Source: Embleya scabrispora (GTDB lineage: Bacteria; Actinomycetota; Actinomycetes; Streptomycetales; Streptomycetaceae). From it: a stretch of 64,000 nt of DNA. The notes below the pieces were generated by a model that saw nothing but the letters and a program-made list of their open reading frames with translations, was not told the DNA's origin and did no database searches. Positions 38,033 to 45,393 of this stretch are shown here, piece after piece. The position numbers were made by a program, and so were the translations under genes. The first letter of the stretch is position 1. Each line of letters begins with the position of its first letter. The stretch spans positions 3,699,365-3,763,364 of the forward strand of contig NZ_MWQN01000001.1 of assembly GCF_002024165.1 (NCBI RefSeq), written 5' to 3'.

Positions 38033-38719
38033 ATGCCAAGCGAGCGAGCCGCCGGTGCGCGGAGCCGACGCGGGTATCACCACGGCGACCTGCGGAACGC
38101 GTTGACCGAGGCCGCAGTGGAGCGGGCCCGGGCGGCCGGTCCGCAGGCGATCGTGCTGCGCGAGGCGGCCCGGGCGGCGGGGGTGTCCTCGACCGCCGCC
38201 TACCGGCACTTCGCCAACCACCACGAGTTGGTCGTGGCGGTCAAGGACCACGGCTTGGCGCTGCTCGCGGCGACGATGCGGGCCGAGTTGGCCAAGGGCG
38301 AGCCCTGCCCGGACCCCGGTGACGAGGCGATGCGCCGATTGCGCGCGGCGGGTCTGGGCTACGTGCGCTTCGCGTTCGCCGAACCCGGCCTGTTCCGCAC
38401 CATCTTCTTCGGCGGGGCCGAGGACGAGCCGATGGTCGGCCGGCGGCAGACGGCCGAGGTGGCGGGCGACGACGGGGAAGCGTCCGGCGTGCCCGACGTG
38501 TCGGACGAGTCGTACGCGCTGATGTCCGAGGCGCTGGACGAACTGGTCGCGCTGGGCCGCCTCCCGCAGGAGCGGCGCAGGTACTCGGACGTGGTGATGT
38601 GGTCCGCGGTGCACGGCTTGAGCGTGCTGCTCCTCGACACCGAACTGGCCCGACTCCCGGACGACGTCAAGGCCGACATCGTCAGCCGCGGCCTCGACGT
38701 GGCGCTGAACGGCCTGTAG
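38033..38719 (+). CDS. TetR-family regulator (TetR_C_33-like)
   Basis: A 228-residue repressor divergent from the MMPL exporter. The N-terminal helix-turn-helix reads GYHHGDLRNALTEAAVERARAAG ... LREAARAAGVSSTAAYRHF. The C-terminal domain has the GLGYVRFAFAEPGLFRTIFF pattern of one TetR subgroup. ATG 38033 has a cggag site; the frame upstream is not coding. It presumably senses a compound moved by the exporter. Confidence 0.9.
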   Translation: MPSERAAGARSRRGYHHGDLRNALTEAAVERARAAGPQAIVLREAARAAGVSSTAAYRHFANHHELVVAVKDHGLALLAATMRAELAKGEPCPDPGDEAMRRLRAAGLGYVRFAFAEPGLFRTIFFGGAEDEPMVGRRQTAEVAGDDGEASGVPDVSDESYALMSEALDELVALGRLPQERRRYSDVVMWSAVHGLSVLLLDTELARLPDDVKADIVSRGLDVALNGL

Positions 38720-38790
38720 CGCCGGCCGGCGTCCCCCGATAGGCCCTCTCCGGCGGGCGGGCGCGGTGGTCGGCTTCCAGGATCGAAGGC

Positions 38791-39543
38791 ATGAGTGCCG
38801 ACTTCGCCGCCAGGACCGCCATCGTCACCGGCGCCGCCTCCGGGATCGGCGCGGCCGTCGCCCGGCGGCTCGCGGCCGACGGTGCCCGGGTCGTGGTCGC
38901 CGACCTCGACGACGTCGGCGCGGCCCGCGTCGCCGCCGAGATCACCGAGGCCGGCGGCACCGCGCGCGGCATGCGGGTGGACGTGGCCGACCCGGACTCC
39001 GGCGCGGAACTGGTGCGCGCGACCGTGGCGGCGTTCGGCGGTCTGCACCTCGCGGTCAACAACGCCGGCGTCACCGGCCCGCACGCGCCCACCGGCGAAT
39101 ACCCGGCGGACGGCTGGCGCGCGGTGATCGACGTCGATCTCGGCGGTGTCTTCCACGGGATGCGCCACCAGATCCCGGCGATGCTGGAGAGCGGCGGCGG
39201 GGCGATCGTCAACGTGGCGTCGATCCTGGCCGTGGTCGGCTTCCCGAACGCGGCCGGCTACGTGGCCGCCAAACACGGCGTGCTCGGCCTGACCCGGACC
39301 GCCGCGATCGAGTACGCGCAGCGCGGGATCCGGATCAACGCGGTCGGCCCGGGCTTCGTCGAGACCCCGCTGCTCGACGACGCCGACCCGAAGGCGCGCG
39401 CCGCGCTGACCCGGCTGCATCCGATGGGCCGGCTCGGCACCCCCGAGGAGGTCGCCGAGCCGGTGGCCTTCCTGCTCTCCGGCCGGGCCTCGTTCATCAC
39501 CGGGAGTTACCACCCGGTCGACGGCGGCTACACCGCGCCGTAG
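38791..39543 (+). CDS. Short-chain dehydrogenase/reductase (FabG-like)
   Basis: A 250-residue classical SDR: TGAASGIGAAVARRLAADGA cofactor site, an Asp-rich VVVADLDD favouring NAD, NNAGVTGP, catalytic VNVASILAVVGF and YVAAKHG, and the C-terminal TGSYHPVDGGY. It follows the TetR gene by 71 bp and precedes the alcohol dehydrogenase by 143 bp on the same strand. The substrate is not predictable. Confidence 0.88.
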   Translation: MSADFAARTAIVTGAASGIGAAVARRLAADGARVVVADLDDVGAARVAAEITEAGGTARGMRVDVADPDSGAELVRATVAAFGGLHLAVNNAGVTGPHAPTGEYPADGWRAVIDVDLGGVFHGMRHQIPAMLESGGGAIVNVASILAVVGFPNAAGYVAAKHGVLGLTRTAAIEYAQRGIRINAVGPGFVETPLLDDADPKARAALTRLHPMGRLGTPEEVAEPVAFLLSGRASFITGSYHPVDGGYTAP

Positions 39544-39686
39544 CCGGGGAGACGGGATACCCCGCCCCGGTAATCCATCCGGTTGGCGGGTCATAGTCTG
39601 GAATCGACGTAGCCGGCCCACCGTGCCACCCGAGCACCAGCCATGTCATCCGCATGGGGGCCGGTACGCCGGAAAGGGAGAAACCC

Positions 39687-40727
39687 ATGAAGGCCGTCCA
39701 ATACGTCGAGTTCGGCAAGCCGGTCGAGGTGCGGGAGATCCCCGCACCCGAACCGGGCCCCGGGCAGGTACTGCTCCGGGTCACCGCCGCGGGCGTCTGC
39801 CACTCCGACATCTTCGTGATGAGCCGCCCGCCCGCCGACTTCGGCTTCGCCGCCCCGCTCACCCTCGGCCACGAGGGCGCCGGCGTGGTCGCCGCGCTCG
39901 GCGAGGGGGTCACCGGGCCGAACATCGGCGACGCCGTCGTGGTGTACGGGCCGTGGGGCTGCGGCACCTGCCACGCGTGTGCGCAGGGCCGGGAGAACTA
40001 CTGCCCGCGCGCCGCGGAACTCGGCATCCGCCCGCCCGGCCTGGGCGCCCCCGGCGCGCTCGCCGAGTACCTGCTGATCGACGACCCGCGCCACCTGGTC
40101 CCGATCGGCGACCTGGACCCGGTGCGGACCGTCCCGCTGACCGACGCCGGGCTGACCCCGTACCACGCGATCAAACGCTCGCTGGACAAGCTGTACGCGG
40201 GCAGCACCGCCGTGGTGATCGGCGTCGGGGGCCTGGGCCACATCGGGGTGCAGTTGCTTCGCGCGCTCTCCGCCGCGCGGGTGATCGCGCTGGACGTGAG
40301 CGAGGACAAGTTGGAGTTGGCCCGGGCCTCCGGCGCGCACCTGGCGATCACCTCCGACGCCAAGGCCGCCGACATCGTCCGCGAGGCCACCGACGGACGC
40401 GGCGCGCAACTCGTGCTCGACTTCGCCGGCGTACAACCCACCGTGGACCTCGCCGCGAAGTGCGCCGCCGTGGAGAGCGACCTGACCATCGTCGGCATCG
40501 GCGGCGGCACCCTCCCGGTCGGCTTCGGTCTGATCCCCTACGAGTGCTCGGTGAGCACCCCCTACTGGGGCTCGCGCGCCGAACTGATCGAACTGATCGA
40601 CCTGGCCCGCCGCGGCGCGGTGCAGGCGCACGTGGAGACGTTCGCGCTGGACGACGCCCCGGAGGTGTACGACCGGCTGCACCACGGCCGGATCAACGGC
40701 CGCGCGGTACTGGTCCCGGGCTCCTGA
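39687..40727 (+). CDS. Zinc-dependent NAD alcohol dehydrogenase, Rhodococcus ADH-A type
   Basis: A 346-residue medium-chain dehydrogenase. The catalytic zinc ligands are in GVCHSDIFV and GHEG; structural-zinc cysteines are in GCGTCHACAQGRENYC; the NAD fold has IGVGGLGHIGVQLLRALS. The whole N-terminal half closely resembles Rhodococcus ruber ADH-A, a secondary-alcohol dehydrogenase (PWGCGTCHAC, LTDAGLTPYHAI). Ribosome site aaagggag precedes the ATG. It may oxidise secondary alcohols or reduce ketones. Confidence 0.9.
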   Translation: MKAVQYVEFGKPVEVREIPAPEPGPGQVLLRVTAAGVCHSDIFVMSRPPADFGFAAPLTLGHEGAGVVAALGEGVTGPNIGDAVVVYGPWGCGTCHACAQGRENYCPRAAELGIRPPGLGAPGALAEYLLIDDPRHLVPIGDLDPVRTVPLTDAGLTPYHAIKRSLDKLYAGSTAVVIGVGGLGHIGVQLLRALSAARVIALDVSEDKLELARASGAHLAITSDAKAADIVREATDGRGAQLVLDFAGVQPTVDLAAKCAAVESDLTIVGIGGGTLPVGFGLIPYECSVSTPYWGSRAELIELIDLARRGAVQAHVETFALDDAPEVYDRLHHGRINGRAVLVPGS

Positions 40728-40747
40728 GCGGGAGCCACGCACTCGCG

Positions 40748-40768
40748 GAATACCCGGCCGGGGTATTC
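40748..40768. promoter_or_regulatory. GAATACCC-N5-GGGTATTC inverted repeat
   Basis: A perfect 8-bp inverted repeat with a GGCCG spacer lies just after the alcohol dehydrogenase stop and 51 bp before the TPR gene start. It may be an operator for the TPR gene or a weak terminator; no regulator is known. Confidence 0.45.
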
Positions 40769-40818
40769 GGTTCTGCTCGGTGTCCGACGTCGTCACGAGC
40801 ATCGCGAAGGGAGCCGAC

Positions 40819-41169
40819 GTGACGCTGACCCTGGAGACCTACCGCATGGCCGAAGGACTGGTCGAACAGCGCGAACCGCTGCGCGCGCTGCGCCTGTTGG
40901 AGCCGGCCCTCGACGAGGAGCGCGACAACGTCGCCGTGCAGCAGCTGGCCGGGCGGGCGTACTACCTCTCGCTCCAGCTCCGCCGGGCCGAGGCCACGCT
41001 GCGCCGGGTGATCGAACTCGACCCGTGTGACGCGTGGGCCACCCACGCGCTCGGCCGCACCCTGGAGCGGGCCGGCCGAGGCGCCGAGGCGGCCCCGTAC
41101 CTGCGGCTCGCGGCGGCGATGAACCCGGAGCCGGAGTACATCGCGGCGGCGGCCAGGTACGCCGACTGA
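40819..41169 (+). CDS. Small tetratricopeptide-repeat protein
   Basis: A 116-residue helical protein with about three TPR units (REPLRALRLLEPALDEERDN, LAGRAYYLSLQLRRAEATLRRVIELDP, WATHALGRTLERAGRGAEAAPYLRLAAAMNP). Such proteins are protein-binding adaptors. GTG 40819 has aagggag five bases upstream and is preferred over GTG 40780. Convergent with the lysoplasmalogenase gene, leaving only nine bases between stops. Confidence 0.82.
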   Translation: MTLTLETYRMAEGLVEQREPLRALRLLEPALDEERDNVAVQQLAGRAYYLSLQLRRAEATLRRVIELDPCDAWATHALGRTLERAGRGAEAAPYLRLAAAMNPEPEYIAAAARYAD

Positions 41170-41178
41170 TCGACCCGC

Positions 41179-41859
41179 TCAACCCGACGCGGCGGTGGAC
41201 CGAGGGTCCGCCGCCGCGTCGGCGTGCCGGCCGGGCAACGGCCGGCTCGCCCAGGTGAGCGCCAACAGCAGTTGCCCGGCCACGTAGGTGGGCATCACCA
41301 GCGCCGCCTGACCCGGAAACAGGCCGACATCGGCCAGGCCGAGGGCGATCACCGCGTCGGAGCCCAGGAACAGCGCGCCGCCGAGTCCGGTGCGCCGGCC
41401 CACCCCGGCCGCGCACACGGCCATCGCGGTGAGCAGGAGGCTGTAGCCGAGTACCGGCACCAGCAGATCGCCCAGTCCGCCGCACACGGCGGCCATCATG
41501 ACGCCCCAGGCGAGCAGGTACCCCGCCGGCAGCCACGGCGACAGTGTGATCCCCATCCGCCGGAAGGCGAGCAGGTAGCACACATGCCCGACGGCGAACC
41601 CGGCCATCCCGACCAGGAACGTGGCCTCCCGATCCACCAGCAGCCCCACGTCGCCGACGAACCCGCCCACGAGCGCGCCGATCGGCAGCCGCAGATCGTG
41701 CTCGGCGCCGGGCCGTGCGGCCACCCACACGAAGGCGATCAGCACCGGCATCAACAGCGGCTTGGTGACCCAGCGGGCCCCGTCCACCTCCGCCGCCGCG
41801 AGCACCGAGTCGGCGACGCCCAGCATCAGGTAGGCGGCGAGCAGCGCACGAGCTCTCAC
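41179..41859 (-). CDS. YhhN-family (TMEM86-type) lysoplasmalogenase
   Basis: A 226-residue protein with about eight hydrophobic helices. Family signatures include TKPLLMPVL, GDVGLLV and GHVCYLLAF, where conserved acidic residues lie in the membrane. Characterised relatives (animal TMEM86B, bacterial YhhN proteins) hydrolyse the vinyl-ether bond of lysoplasmalogens. GTG 41859 overlaps the stop of the upstream hydroxylase gene (GTGA on the complement), so the two are translationally coupled. A joint function in ether-lipid turnover is inferred. Confidence 0.82.
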   Translation of the reverse strand: MRARALLAAYLMLGVADSVLAAAEVDGARWVTKPLLMPVLIAFVWVAARPGAEHDLRLPIGALVGGFVGDVGLLVDREATFLVGMAGFAVGHVCYLLAFRRMGITLSPWLPAGYLLAWGVMMAAVCGGLGDLLVPVLGYSLLLTAMAVCAAGVGRRTGLGGALFLGSDAVIALGLADVGLFPGQAALVMPTYVAGQLLLALTWASRPLPGRHADAAADPRSTAASG

Positions 41860-42722
41860 GCCGCGGCCTCGGCGGTGGCGCCCGCCGGGGCCGTCGACGC
41901 GGCCGGCGCGGGCTGCCAGCCGGGACCGCGCAGCACCCGCCCGAACCGCACCCGCCAGGTACGCGCGGCGCGCACGTCGCGCGCGATCGCCGCGTATTCG
42001 TGGAAGGCCACCCGCAGCGGGTTGTACGTCCCGATGTTCTTGGTCAGTCCGTAGTTCACCGGCTCACCCTCGGGCTCGAAGCTGCGGAACAGCCGGTCCC
42101 ACACGATCAGGATGCCGCCGTAGTTGCGGTCCAGGTATCGCGGGTTCGAACCGTGGTGCACGCGGTGGTGCGACGGGGTGTTGAAGACGTACTCGATCGG
42201 TTTCCAGAGCCTGCCGATCCGCTCGGTGTGGATCCAGAACTGGTACAGCAGGTTGATCGAGAAGGACGTGACCACCATCGCGAAGGGGAAGCCGAGCAGC
42301 AGCATCGGCCCGATGAACACGATGTGGTGCACACCGGTCCAGGGCTGCCGCAACGCGGTGGAGAGGTTGTAGTGCCGACTGGAGTGGTGCACGACGTGGC
42401 TCGCCCACAGCAGCCGTACCTCGTGACCGGCGCGGTGCTCCCAGTAGTAGAAGAAGTCGACGCCGACGATGACCAGGACCCACGTCCACCACGTGTGCGG
42501 GAGCCGCAACGGGGTCAACTCGTGCAGTCCGTCCCAGGCCAGGACGGTCAACAGGCCCCAGCCGAGGCCGGCCGCGATGCTGCCCAGGCCCATCGTCAGA
42601 CTCGTCGCGGTGTCCTTCACCGCGTACCCGCGCTCGTCGTCGTCGGGGGCGAAGCGATACGACGCCCACTCGACGGCCAGGAGGAGGGTGAAGGCCGGAA
42701 TGGCGAACACCGTGAGGTCCAT
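41856..42722 (-). CDS. Fatty acid hydroxylase/sterol desaturase family protein, AGMO-like
   Basis: A 288-residue membrane protein with four to five helices and the eight-histidine di-iron set: HRAGH, HVVHHSS, and SHHRVHHGS. The spans ASHVVHHSSRHYNLSTALRQ, VFNTPSHHRVHHG and NYGGILIVWDRLF strongly resemble animal alkylglycerol monooxygenase, which oxidises the ether bond of alkylglycerols using tetrahydrobiopterin. The C-terminus is an Ala/Pro tail. ACCCTA on the + strand (TAGGGT, 42729-42734) lies six bases before the ATG, a leaderless-type promoter. It is the first gene of a two-gene operon with a lysoplasmalogenase. Confidence 0.85.
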   Translation of the reverse strand: MDLTVFAIPAFTLLLAVEWASYRFAPDDDERGYAVKDTATSLTMGLGSIAAGLGWGLLTVLAWDGLHELTPLRLPHTWWTWVLVIVGVDFFYYWEHRAGHEVRLLWASHVVHHSSRHYNLSTALRQPWTGVHHIVFIGPMLLLGFPFAMVVTSFSINLLYQFWIHTERIGRLWKPIEYVFNTPSHHRVHHGSNPRYLDRNYGGILIVWDRLFRSFEPEGEPVNYGLTKNIGTYNPLRVAFHEYAAIARDVRAARTWRVRFGRVLRGPGWQPAPAASTAPAGATAEAAA

Positions 42723-42811
42723 GCTCGGACCCTACTGGCGAGTAACGCCGGGTGGAAGAGGTGATTTCCCGCGATTTTCCCGGGCCGCGCGAGCCCGCGC
42801 GGCCCGCGCGA

Positions 42812-42860
42812 AAGCCCCCGATCGCCGCCGGAGGGATGTACCGGGGGTGATCGGGGGCTT
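42812..42860. terminator. Terminator hairpin downstream of the PRC-barrel/DUF2382 gene
   Basis: aagcccccgatc (42812-42823) pairs perfectly with gatcgggggctt (42849-42860) around a 25-base loop. It lies 15 bases past the end of the minus-strand DUF2382 gene. Confidence 0.75.
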
Positions 42861-42875
42861 CCCGTGGTGCCGGTG

Positions 42876-43940
42876 CTACCGCTTCTTGTCGAGCCGTTCG
42901 CCCTTGCCGTCGAGGACCTGCACCTTGTCCCCGTCGTGCAGTTCGATCCGCTCGCGGCGGACCTCCTCGGTCACTCGCTGCTCGCCCTGCACCTGCTTGG
43001 AGACGAGTCGGATGCGCTCGACCGGGACGACCTCCTTGTGGACGACGACCCGCTCGGCGTGCAGCACGATCTCGAGCGCGCTTTCCTTCATGTCGGGGCC
43101 CGCGAGCGCGTCGCGGCGGTTGGAGTCGTCGATCGGTTCGCGGACGATCTCCCATTCCTCGTGCATGACCGGGACGACCTTGTCCACCCGTTCGGTCTCG
43201 ACCACCTTGCGCAGCGCGGCGCGGCCGGCCTCGATCGTCTCCACGTGCACGTCGAGCCGTTCCTCGGAACGGGTCATCCAATCCATGCCGGCCTTGCCGG
43301 AGGTCGCCGCGGTCCGGGCGGTGCCCGAGGCGGCGGAGGCGGGCCGGGTCGTGGCGCCGGCGGTCCCGGTGTCGGTGCGCGCGGTCCGTCCGCTCATGGC
43401 GCCGGCGGTGCCGGCGGCCGCGGTGGTCGGCGCGCCCGCGGCCCGGGCCGACGGATCGTTCGTCCGTACCGACGGGTCGTGCTTGCCGGTCAGCTCCTCG
43501 TAGCCGTCGTCCGAACCGGCGAGCTGGGACTTGGACATGTCGGACCGGTGCCGGGTGCCCGCGGCGGCGGCCGTACCGGCGGCTCCGGCGGTGCCTTCGG
43601 TGGTCCCGGTGCGGGTCATGCCGCCCGAGGGGGTGACGCTGTAGTGGCGGTAGAGACGGGCCTCCTCCTCCGGCGACAGGTGCTCGTCGGTACCCAGACT
43701 GGGCGCCTCCTTGACCAGCTCCTTGTCGAACGGCACACGCAGGTCGTCACCCTGCATGTCGGCCGGGCCCAGCGGTACGAAGCTCTCGCGTCCGCCGAAC
43801 ATGCCGGTCTTGACGGTGACCCACTCCGGCTCGCCGGTGCGGTCGTCCAGGTACACCTGGCCGATGGTCCCGATCTTGCTGCCTTCGGAATCGACGACCT
43901 TGCGGCCGATCAGTTCCTGCGGGGTGACATTCGTCTTCAC
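42876..43940 (-). CDS. PRC-barrel and DUF2382 (YsnF/AvaK) domain stress protein
   Basis: A 354-residue protein. The N-terminal PRC-barrel domain (LIGRKVVDSEGSKIGTIGQVYLDD, GEPEWVTVKTG) spans about residues 8-90. A long Gly/Thr/Ala linker runs from about 105 to 225, then the DUF2382 domain (RSEERLDVHVETIEAGRAALRK, VPVMHEEWEIVREPI, EIVLHAERVVVHKEVVPVERIRL). Proteins with this pair are common in actinobacteria and linked to general stress. GTG 43940 has aggag ten bases upstream. The gene stands alone with its own terminator. Confidence 0.87.
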   Translation of the reverse strand: MKTNVTPQELIGRKVVDSEGSKIGTIGQVYLDDRTGEPEWVTVKTGMFGGRESFVPLGPADMQGDDLRVPFDKELVKEAPSLGTDEHLSPEEEARLYRHYSVTPSGGMTRTGTTEGTAGAAGTAAAAGTRHRSDMSKSQLAGSDDGYEELTGKHDPSVRTNDPSARAAGAPTTAAAGTAGAMSGRTARTDTGTAGATTRPASAASGTARTAATSGKAGMDWMTRSEERLDVHVETIEAGRAALRKVVETERVDKVVPVMHEEWEIVREPIDDSNRRDALAGPDMKESALEIVLHAERVVVHKEVVPVERIRLVSKQVQGEQRVTEEVRRERIELHDGDKVQVLDGKGERLDKKR

Positions 43941-44257
43941 GAGCCAACGCTCCTGTTCCCGGAGTCGCGGCGGGGGTGCCGCCGGCCGGAGGTAGTCGTG
44001 TGGGAGCTTCGTTCTCCAGCAGACGGCGAATCGGACGAAGCGACAACCGGAGGGGGTCCGGGCGGGGTCGGGCGGCAGCCCGGCGCGGCGCCGTCAACTG
44101 GGGGAATACGATCCGCGCCGGCTCGTGCGGGGGTCGGCGGAATTTCACCCGAGTGGGTGAATGGGCAGGAGGTCGGCGCGGGGTTGCCCCGGCGGTGCGC
44201 GGGGGTGGGGCGGCCGGGTGTCGTGCCCCGGGCGGTCCCGATTTGTAGGCTCTCGGC
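43941..44257. other. 317-bp divergent intergenic region
   Basis: No gene is supported. It separates the DUF2382 gene from the GNAT gene. TTCACCCgagtGGGTGAA at 44144-44161 is a perfect 7-bp inverted repeat with a 4-base spacer, about 100 bp before the GNAT start and a possible operator. TAGGCT at 44246-44251 fits the GNAT promoter. Confidence 0.5.
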
Positions 44258-44725
44258 ATGACCATGACCATCCGCCCGGCGACCGCCCGGGATCTGTCGG
44301 GGTTGCTCGCGCTCTACGCCGAATTCCATCCCGGGGACGTGCCGCTGCCGATCGAGCAGGCGCATCCGATCTGGGCGGACATCGCCACCCAGCGCGGGCG
44401 CACGGTGCTGGTCGCCGACCTCGACGGGACGGTCGTGGGCACCGTCGACAGCGTGGTGCTGCCCAACCTGACCCGGGGCGGGCACTCGATCATGTTCGTG
44501 GAGAACGTCGTGGTCGCCGCGTCGCATCGCCGGCGGGGCATCGGCGGGCGGCTGATGGCCGCCGCGCTCACCGCCGCCGGCGACGCCGGGTGCTACAAGG
44601 TGCAACTGCTCGCCGCCGGCGGCGCCGACGCGCACGCCTTCTATCGGGCCTGCGGGTTCGACGCCATCGCCCAGGGGTTTCGGCGTTATCTGCGACCCGT
44701 CGCGAGTGGCGCCGCGCCCGGTTGA
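44258..44725 (+). CDS. GNAT-family N-acetyltransferase
   Basis: A 155-residue protein with the acetyl-CoA loop in VVVAASHRRRGIGGRLMAAAL and the C-terminal ADAHAFYRACGFD motif. Similar single-domain GNATs acetylate amino acids, antibiotics or protein termini; no substrate is evident. TAGGCT lies six bases before the ATG, so the mRNA is probably leaderless. Convergent with a mini zinc-finger gene, 15 bp apart. Confidence 0.85.
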   Translation: MTMTIRPATARDLSGLLALYAEFHPGDVPLPIEQAHPIWADIATQRGRTVLVADLDGTVVGTVDSVVLPNLTRGGHSIMFVENVVVAASHRRRGIGGRLMAAALTAAGDAGCYKVQLLAAGGADAHAFYRACGFDAIAQGFRRYLRPVASGAAPG

Positions 44726-44740
44726 GGGAGGCCGCCCGGG

Positions 44741-44977
44741 TCAGGTGCCGGTGCGCCAGGGGCCGCCCGTGGAGCCCTCGGGGGGATCGGTCGGGCCGTT
44801 GCGCAGCCAACCGGTGCCCCGGCAGTGCGGACAGCGGGTGCCCGCCCAGATCGTCGACACCTCGCGGTGCCGACTGCGATACACCCGGCCCGAGGTGTCC
44901 AGCCCGGTGCCCTGGCAGCCCATGCACTGGATCGCGTCGCCCGATCCGTGCTCGTCGTGGCCGGCGTCCTCCGTCAC
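44741..44977 (-). CDS. Small zinc-ribbon protein with two CxxCxGxG motifs
   Basis: A 78-residue protein containing CMGCQGTG and CPHCRGTGW, the two halves of a DnaJ-type zinc centre, about 28 residues apart. No J domain or other domain is present. GTG 44977 has aaggggg upstream. Short proteins of this type are widespread in Streptomyces and unassigned. It may bind zinc as a structural adaptor or chaperone-like factor. Confidence 0.72.
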   Translation of the reverse strand: MTEDAGHDEHGSGDAIQCMGCQGTGLDTSGRVYRSRHREVSTIWAGTRCPHCRGTGWLRNGPTDPPEGSTGGPWRTGT

Positions 44978-45393
44978 CGCGTCCCCCTTCGCTCTCGGTG
45001 TACCGCCTACGGCGCGGCCGGATCGCGTTGCGTAGCCGCCGCGTGCACACCCAGTATTCGCTTGTCGAGGGCCGAGCGCCGGCATTCCGGGCAGAACCCC
45101 GCACCGGGTTGCGGGCGGCCGGGGGAGCGGGGCGCGCGGTGAAGGGCCGGTCCGGGCCCTCGACCCTCGGGCCGTCGATCGGTCGGGCCGAGGCGGGCGG
45201 GTAATGCGTTCGCTCGGTTATTTCGTTACGTTGGAAAAGAATAGGCCCGCAAAGACGATGTCGGGCGCGGTGGATCGATACAGTTTTCGATCCCATTGCC
45301 GGGCTTCGGGCAGGGGTAATTCGAACAGGTATTTCACCGATGTTATTATCGCGCGGATCGAAGTGCGAACCACAAGAGCTCGGGGGCAGGACG
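44978..45393. other. 416-bp divergent intergenic region, partly AT-rich
   Basis: No gene is supported. The left part is GC-rich. From about 45203 to 45360 the base composition is clearly lower in GC (for example gttatttcgttacgttgg) and probably holds the promoter of the ZomB-like gene at 45394. Confidence 0.5.
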
